From the NCBI RefSeq assembly GCF_004337985.1, contig NC_043742.1, forward strand, positions 372,001-436,000: a stretch of 64,000 nt of DNA. The letters run 5' to 3'. This document shows positions 58,001 through 64,000 of the stretch, piece after piece (position 1 is the first letter of the stretch; the number at the start of each line of letters is the position of its first letter). Position numbers and translations under genes: made by a program. A model generated the notes under the pieces. It saw only the letters and a program-made list of their open reading frames with translations. It did not search any database and was not told the origin of the DNA. Origin of the DNA: Pyricularia pennisetigena. Its lineage: Eukaryota > Ascomycota > Sordariomycetes > Magnaporthales > Pyriculariaceae.

Positions 58001-59934
58001 TGCCGGCCGGCGTGTTTGGCGAGGTTTGCATCGGTGGCGCAGGTGTCGGCCTGGGCTACTTCAAAAACGACCAACTCACCTCCAAGGCGTTCGTGGCAGA
58101 CAAGACGGCGCCTGCCGAGTTCTTGGCCAAGGGGTGGAAGACCAAATTCCGAACGGGCGACCTCGGACGCCTCAGTCCCGACGGCGGCCTAATCATCGAA
58201 GGTCGCATCGACGGTGATACTCAGATCAAGCTCCGGGGCATGCGCATCGACCTGAAGAACATCGAATCCGCCATCTTGCAAGCAGGCGCCGGCAAAATCA
58301 TCGACGCAGCCGTGTCCGTCCGCCGCGGTGGCGCTGACGAGTCGGACCCGCAGTACCTGGTCGGCCACGTCGTGCTGGATGCCGATCTGGTTGAGAATCA
58401 GAGCCCCCAGAACAGCCAACAAGACTTCCTCGCCCGGCTCATCCCACGCCTGAGGCTCCCTCGGCACATGAAGCCATCCCTGCTCGTGCCCATCCGCGCC
58501 TTGCCCCAAACCGCCTCCCACAAACTTGACCGCCGCGCCCTGCAGCAGCTGCCCATCTCCGACGCGAGCCAGGTTGCCGATCGGTCGTCGCAACAGGCCG
58601 CCGAACTCGGCTCCGATCAGGCTCAGATGTGGAAGCTCTGGCAGCAGGTCATCCCCAGCGACGTCGCTTCCCAGTACACAATCACGCCACAGTCCGACTT
58701 TTTCCACGTCGGCGGGACCTCGCTCCTTCTGGTGAATCTGCAAAGCTTGGTGACAAAGAAGCACGGCAGGGCGCCACCCTTGCACGCAATGTTTGAGTCG
58801 AGCACGATTGCGGCCATGACCGATCTGGTGCTTTCCGACGACGCATCCGGCAACAGCGCCCTGATCGACTGGGAGCGGGAAACCTCGATCCCGACGCTGC
58901 CTCCAAACATCATCCCCGGCGGGCCAGGGAACCAAGTCTCTGCGCCGCCCAGGGTGGTCCTGGTGACGGGCGCGACGGGGTTCCTGGGCCGGCAGCTCAT
59001 CGCCTTCCTGCTGCGCCAGCCCAGCGTCAGGCGCATCCACTGCCTGGCGGTGCGCGGCGCCGCCGCCGCCGCCGCCGCCGCCGCTCCCCACTCGGCGGCG
59101 GCGCCCTTCTCGGACCCGCGCGTCAGCATCCACCCCGGCAACCTCAACGCCCCGCACCTGGGCCTGGGCCAGGCCGTCGCCGAGTCGCTGTTTGCCCAGG
59201 CCGACGTCGTCATCCACAACGGCGCCGACGTGTCGTTCCTCAAGACCTACGCCACCCTGCGCGCCACCAACGTCGGCAGCACGCGGGAGCTGGCCCGCCT
59301 CGCCGCCCCGCGCCGCATCCCCTTCCACTTTGTGTCGAGCGCCAGCATCACGCAGCTGACCGGCCTGGAGGAGTTTGGCGAGGCCAGCGTCGCGGCCTGG
59401 GCCCCGCCCACGGACCCCAGGGAGATGAACGGCGGCTACGCGGCCGCCAAGTGGGCGTCCGAGGTCCTTTTGGAAAACGCCGCGCGCGCCTGGGGCCTGC
59501 CCGTCGTGATCCACCGGCCGAGCAGCATCACGGGCCAGGGCGCCAACAGCCTCGACCTCATGGGCAACATGTTCAAGTACATCGAGCAGCTCGAGGCTGT
59601 GCCCGAGTCTGATTCTTGGAAGGGCAACTTTGATTTCGTGTCGGTCGAGAACGTCGCTGCCGACATCGTCCAGGCCGTCGTCGCCGCAAACCTTGCAGCC
59701 GTCGGCCGTGTGAGGTATATCTACGAGGCTGGAGACATTGTTTACCCGCTGTCCATGGTCAAGGATATGTCTGAGCGTGGTGCCAAGTTACCTGTGAAGA
59801 CGATGCCATTGACACAGTGGGTTGAGCAGGCGGCAGAGCTGGGCTTGGATGCCATGCTGGCTGAATACCTCATAAAGGCAGCAGGCACAGGGACCTCTCT
59901 GGCCTTTCCTAAACTGTTGAAAAACGGGCAATAG
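47537..59934 (+). CDS. PKS-NRPS hybrid synthase (4,055 aa, three exons)
   Basis: Builds a methylated, reduced polyketide chain, condenses it with one amino acid, and releases the product. Exons are 47,537-54,138, 54,253-54,959 and 55,076-59,934, GT..AG, in frame. Domains in order: KS (DTACSSS, Cys183; His322; His368), AT (GHSSGE, Ser653), DH (His983, Asp1158), C-methyltransferase (LEVGAGTGG, about 1433), no recognisable ER, KR (TGGLALS at about 2152, where TGGLGLS is usual; Tyr in SIYAGAN), ACP (LGMDSL, Ser2467), Pro/Ser linker, condensation (HHINMDG, 2745-2751), adenylation (YTSGSTGVPKG near 3223, RTGDLGR), thiolation (GGTSL, Ser3652), terminal reductase (GATGFLG near 3734; Tyr3891, Lys3895). 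ACE1 is similar in size and order. The start is chosen because TEPIAIIGSGC follows at once. No stops or frameshifts. The product is unknown. Confidence 0.95.
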
Positions 59935-61086
59935 CTTATGCAATGTGGAATATTGTCGCTAGATCTGCTTTTTTTTTTCCTTTTCTTTGTCTCTTGCTTT
60001 TTTTTTTCTTTTTTTTTTTTTACTTATAGAAACTTCGCTCAATAGCGTGCATTGTGAATAGTATATATTTTTCAACCTTCAAACATTTTAGTCCACCATG
60101 TTCCCAGAAATATCTTGGCTCAGAGTTGTTTCCCATGCCTATGGGGGAAGGGCATCCCATAGGGGACCGATGAGTGGTTTTCCGCCTTGTTGATGATACA
60201 AACTGTTGGAGGAAATTTAGCGCTGCAATTTCGTATGCATCAACTGCCTGGCCTATACGTTGTCTACTTGAAGGCAAGGCTCTTACAAAGGGCAGTTTTG
60301 CCATTCTGCGTCTTTGTGAGCTTTTCCAACACGACCAATGAATAAGGACTAGGCCCACCCATACGCTATTCAGTGCTTCCTTGATTCAATATGGCCCCCT
60401 TATCCCTGTTCGACATAAACATTGCTAACTCATCCCAGTCGACCGGAACCAATTGTCGTTTCAACTTCAGCTAGCCGACCCTTTTTTGTTGCATGAATAC
60501 TCATTATTCACCCTTGTTTACAAAATTGTGAGGGTTTATTGAAAATCGTTTTCGCGTACTTAGGGATTCCGTAGTTTACCAGCAAGGTTCTTGCATGTTT
60601 AACTAACAATGCATAGACGGCGTTACCGAGCGGCTATTTAAAACATGCACCACAGCTTATTCAACTTCGACGTCGACGTTTGTAAACAAAATCTCCCCAT
60701 CTTTACAAGAGAAAAGACATCCTTGGTTTTCCCGAGTGGCTGTTTAAGCCCTCCAAATAAAAATAACTCCGCGGGACTTTGATTATATTCTTAGAAACCT
60801 AATCTGAGCAAACATTTTCAACTTGATGTTAGTTCAATTATTTGGTTTCTAGGCAGCCTATAGCTTATATATAGCTTGCAGAGTCGCTAAAACATAGCAA
60901 CTTTCAAGATCGAATTCCAACACTATTCCGCATGTCACTTTCAGCCTCGCTGTGTGATCTTCTACAACCTTTTTAACTTGTCTGTCTTCTGCCCAGCTAC
61001 ACAGCCTTCAAATATTCAGTGATAAACTCGATTACCCAGACACCAATCCACAATCCCATCTTCTCCATTTGCTATCGCCCGCCAAA
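59935..61086. other. Intergenic region after the PKS-NRPS
   Basis: Contains T-rich tracts at 59,968-60,022 that fit the 3' end of the PKS-NRPS transcript. The minus-strand frame at 60,020-60,358 (112 codons) shows no recognisable domain and is not called. A TATA-like TTATATATAG at 60,865-60,874 and a CT-rich leader precede the small gene that follows. Confidence 0.5.
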
Positions 61087-61341
61087 ATGCACATCTACAA
61101 ATTTATGCAAATTGCTGCCTTGCTTGCCAGTGGTGCTCTGACAATGCCCACTCCCGCCGCTCCTCCTACTCCGCCTCCGGTCCCACAGCTTCCGAATTCG
61201 GAGACAAGGCCGAACCGCCCAGCGCCTCACTCTTGCCAATGGTGCGGCATTGTTCGGCCGTCCGGGCCATCGTATCTGGAACATTATCGCGAAAACCACC
61301 GAAAAGAGGTTTGGGGGAAATGGGCAGGACAACACGCTTAG
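61087..61341 (+). CDS. Small secreted protein with a single C2H2 zinc-finger motif (84 aa)
   Basis: The predicted protein starts MHIYKFMQIAALLASGALT, a classical signal peptide: a Lys near the start, a hydrophobic core, and small residues before a likely cleavage site around residues 16-20. A Pro-rich spacer follows, then C-x2-C-x12-H-x4-H (CQWCGIVRP...HYRENH), a C2H2-finger pattern, and a basic C-terminus ending KWAGQHA. The ATG at 61,087 sits in good context (CCAAAATGC) after a CT-rich leader and an upstream TATA-like site. I do not recognise a family. Small secreted zinc-finger proteins occur among fungal effector candidates, but effector function here is inference. It lies between the PKS-NRPS and P450 genes. 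Single exon. Alternative: a short chance frame. Confidence 0.6.
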   Translation: MHIYKFMQIAALLASGALTMPTPAAPPTPPPVPQLPNSETRPNRPAPHSCQWCGIVRPSGPSYLEHYRENHRKEVWGKWAGQHA

Positions 61342-62924
61342 CCGAGCGCATAGACAGAGACACGGATGGGAAAAGATTTTTGGTCGAGGGGACCATTAAA
61401 AGGCCGGCATGTCACCCTGTCTGCTTTACTTCTGAGGCTACCATCGAGGGAGATATAAAGGTGGGATGACAATTTTAAACTTATGGGACTCGTTGTTTGA
61501 ACTTTAATCCGTTGCCCGCTTAGTATATATTGAGCTATATAAAAAAATCCAAGTTTGTACTTTTAAACTCATTTATGTTTTGATTACGGTATATGAGTAG
61601 CCTAATTCCAAGGATGAGAGTAAAATTTATCCAAACAACTGACCCTCTGAAATAAAATGCGCGCTTCAATGACTGGGGTCCATTTATAATCGATTCTCGG
61701 TATAACCTGAGTCAATTAGAATCGGACAACAGGTAAGGAATAAGTCGGGACACCCCCTGGTGGCTACTTCCTAATAGTGTTTACTGTTGAAAATCATTAT
61801 TCCAAACGTAACGCGGAATAACAGATCGCAAATATTAACCATTTAACTAACGGCAGTAATATAATTAATTATATCGCTGGAATCGTTAAACCTAAAAGGC
61901 TTTTCACAATCGATTTTGATTGCACCAATTTTGTTTTTTGGCCTGTTTAATTTCCCCAAGTTTAACCAACGGTAATACTCGGGTCCGGTTCGACTTTCCG
62001 TCTTTTCCGCGTTATTACCGTTTCCAACTACAACTTTGTTTTTTTTTTTTTTTTTTTTGTCGTTGTACATATTCAGACTGTAAATTTTCAATACTTCAAT
62101 TTTCTTTTTGATTTTTGAAAGAGAATAAAAGTCACGTAAAGTTGTTTGCCATTTTATCGAACATATTAATCTTACTGCAATGCTAATTACTATCTCAGTT
62201 CTGTAATCATGTACGCGGTCGCAAAATCTGTTGAAGATTGTGCTCCGTGATCCCAAGGTTACGTGCATACACACGAGACTAATTGACTCGCATGTCTGCT
62301 CACGGACAGCATGAACAAACAGTAACACAATTTCAGTTGCGTTTCCCGATTAGGCAACTTGTATTGGAGATGGCGGGACCAAGCAGGAGTGAAAAGGGAG
62401 GGATGGTGTAAAGTGTTTGAAAAGCGAGTAGGGTTCCCCCAATGGAAAGGGTTCATGAGGAGTCACATTACATCAAGGCTTTACAGCGTATTTGTGTCGG
62501 TTTTTCTGTCCTGAAGTTTAATTTGAGAATTAGGACCTTTCGCTTACCCTGCCTGCGCCTAGGCTTTCGGGGACGTCAAGATTGAGTAATAGCTGGTGGC
62601 ATTCGGTACCTATGTCATGCGTTTTTGAATCTGCTTCCGATCCAAAAGGGCCCTATTGAGGCAATGGTTCGGACTGACAATCGGCATGGGTGGGGCCATT
62701 CGGACCCAGAAGGCGAGATTGCAGGGATGTCAAAGCTGGTCAGCACAGCAAAGCTGACTAGGTAGGTGGCTTGGTAGGTCTTATAGGTTACAAGCTATGT
62801 CCATCCATGTTTTCCTCGAAGAGGATTTTGAGATTTCATTCAAGCACTTTACAACGATCAAAGTAACATTTCTCAATCGATTTTTTTTCCCTTTCCACAT
62901 ATGTGAATCCGGCACTTTGGCATC
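61342..62924. other. Intergenic region with an AT-rich patch
   Basis: AT-rich between about 61,480 and 62,170, with a T-tract at 62,038-62,058. The minus-strand frame 61,843-62,328 (161 codons) runs through that tract as polylysine and is not convincing. The patch may be an old repeat fragment. The last few hundred bases before 62,925 presumably hold the P450 promoter. Confidence 0.45.
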
Positions 62925-64000
62925 ATGTTATCTCTTTTGGAAACCAAGGTCATTGAACCTTTCATGGTCGTGAAACAAACCCTCGCGCCATTGAAACTGT
63001 CAAAATGGCAAATATTCAAGCATATGACCAGAATGCTCATCTTTTCATCCAATACTCATACAATCATTTTTTGCGTCTTGACGAGTCTTGCTGGATACGT
63101 TGTATTTCGAATGATTTGGGATCGTCAGGAAACGTATTCAGACTATGGCCTTCCCGTTGTCAAAACCAATGATTACCATTTCGACAACATCATTGCAGAG
63201 GGCAAGAGATTGGTAAGATAGATTCAACACTGCATCCAGCAGCCGAGAAAGAAATACTGATTCGATTCTCCTTTTAGTATCCAAACAAGGCTTTCATGGC
63301 CATCAACAAACGATACAAGTTTGTGATTTACCCGTCGAGCAGGTGGGAGGAGTTGAAGCGCATTCCCGAGCAGACTGCTTCTATCATGGACTTCCAGCAT
63401 GTCTGCAACTCTGGCGAATGGAGCCTGGTTGGCGGCGAGACGCATGAACTCGTCAAGACCATCACTGCCGAGCTCACCCGCTCTCTGCCCGCTCGCGTGC
63501 CCAATCGTCAACAGGACGCTAAAATGACATTTGATACAATCATTGGTCATTGTCCCGAGGAGAAGGGCTTTAATCTTTTAATGACGTCCCTGGAAATTAT
63601 TGCCAAAATAAATGCTTGCACCTTTGTGGGCAGGGAGCTTGGAGCCAATAAGGGCTGGGTCACAGCCGTCGTGTACTCTCCCCTTTATGTCTATTGGGCC
63701 GTCACACTTTGCAACGCCACGCCAGACATTTTGAGGCCGCTGCTGCGTCCTCTGTTCTTTTTGCCGGCACTCAGGAACTACTGGAACATGCACAGGCTGC
63801 TGAAGCCCAAACTGGACAGGGAAATCGACACGTTCAAAAAGGCGGACGATAAACGCCAGCTTCTCGTACCAAAGTCTGACGAGGATCTTCCCTTTACCCA
63901 CTTTCTGTTGTCCCGGTATACCGAAGCTGCGGCTACCATAAAGCAGCTCGTCATAGACTACATCCAAGTCAGCTATACCTCGACGCCAACGACAGCGTCC
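62925..64000 (+). CDS. Cytochrome P450 monooxygenase, 5' part (cut by window edge)
   Basis: A haem monooxygenase, probably oxidising the cluster product in the ER membrane. Exon 1 is 62,925-63,212 and the intron is 63,213-63,277 (GTAAGA..TTTTAG). Exon 2 starts at 63,278 and runs off the window with 337 residues visible. A membrane anchor lies at about residues 46-64 (IIFCVLTSLAGYVV). The P450 N-terminal pattern follows: RLYPNKAFMAINKRYKFVIY, then SSRWEELKRIPEQTASIMDFQHV, HELVKTITAELTRSLPARVPNRQ, and the helix region FVGRELGANKGWV. This is the fungal ent-kaurene-oxidase-like style of P450. The Cys ligand and the I-helix lie beyond 64,000, so integrity cannot be judged. Same strand as the PKS-NRPS, and P450s of this kind are standard in such clusters. 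Confidence 0.88.

Noticed and set aside
58189..59514. 441-codon minus-strand frame
   Set aside because: Antisense to the A-T-R region of the PKS-NRPS. Gly/Ala/Arg-rich translation typical of GC-rich antisense frames.
61843..62328. 161-codon minus-strand frame with a polylysine block
   Set aside because: It runs through a T homopolymer in AT-rich intergenic DNA and shows no domain, leader or supporting context.

Overview
The window looks like nuclear DNA of a filamentous ascomycete. Genes have short GT..AG introns, transposons carry the transition-type decay expected of repeat-induced point mutation (RIP), and the genes belong to a fungal polyketide-peptide cluster. A Fot1/Pot2-type transposon of 1,858 bp with a 535-residue transposase, next to an ACE1/pyrichalasin-like gene set, suggests a Pyricularia/Magnaporthe relative. 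The species is an inference.

Layout. (1) 1-23,410 is AT-rich nested retrotransposon debris. An LTR of family C is split by a chromodomain Gypsy element (1,515-9,184, minus strand). A Copia element is split inside its integrase by a second Gypsy element (13,524-19,431, plus strand). Solo LTRs lie between them. Many insertions still show 5-bp target-site duplications. (2) 23,411-29,786 has normal base composition. It holds a five-exon O-methyltransferase gene on the minus strand (24,739-26,651) and some unrecognised broken coding-like stretches. (3) 29,787-42,400 is a second AT-rich island of solo LTRs, short repeats with shared ends, a MITE and a tandem/inverted repeat family. (4) 42,671-44,528 is an intact, undecayed Pot2-like DNA transposon. 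(5) 44,636-64,000 is the core of the biosynthetic cluster, all on the plus strand: a trans-acting enoyl reductase (44,636-45,787), a 4,055-residue PKS-NRPS hybrid (47,537-59,934), a small secreted protein with a C2H2 zinc-finger motif (61,087-61,341), and a cytochrome P450 cut by the window edge (62,925 onward).

How the genes work together. The PKS half (KS-AT-DH-MT-KR-ACP) has no recognisable ER domain, so the neighbouring trans-ER would supply enoyl reduction. The NRPS half (C-A-T-R) would add one amino acid, and the R domain keeps the Tyr/Lys pair expected for reductive release as an aldehyde. The O-methyltransferase and P450 would make or tailor the precursor or product. Known clusters of this type (ACE1, pyrichalasin H, other cytochalasans) combine the same enzyme classes. 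The Pot2-like element lies 105 bp in front of the trans-ER start codon, and an island of transposon debris separates the O-methyltransferase from the rest, so both could affect whether the cluster works as a unit.
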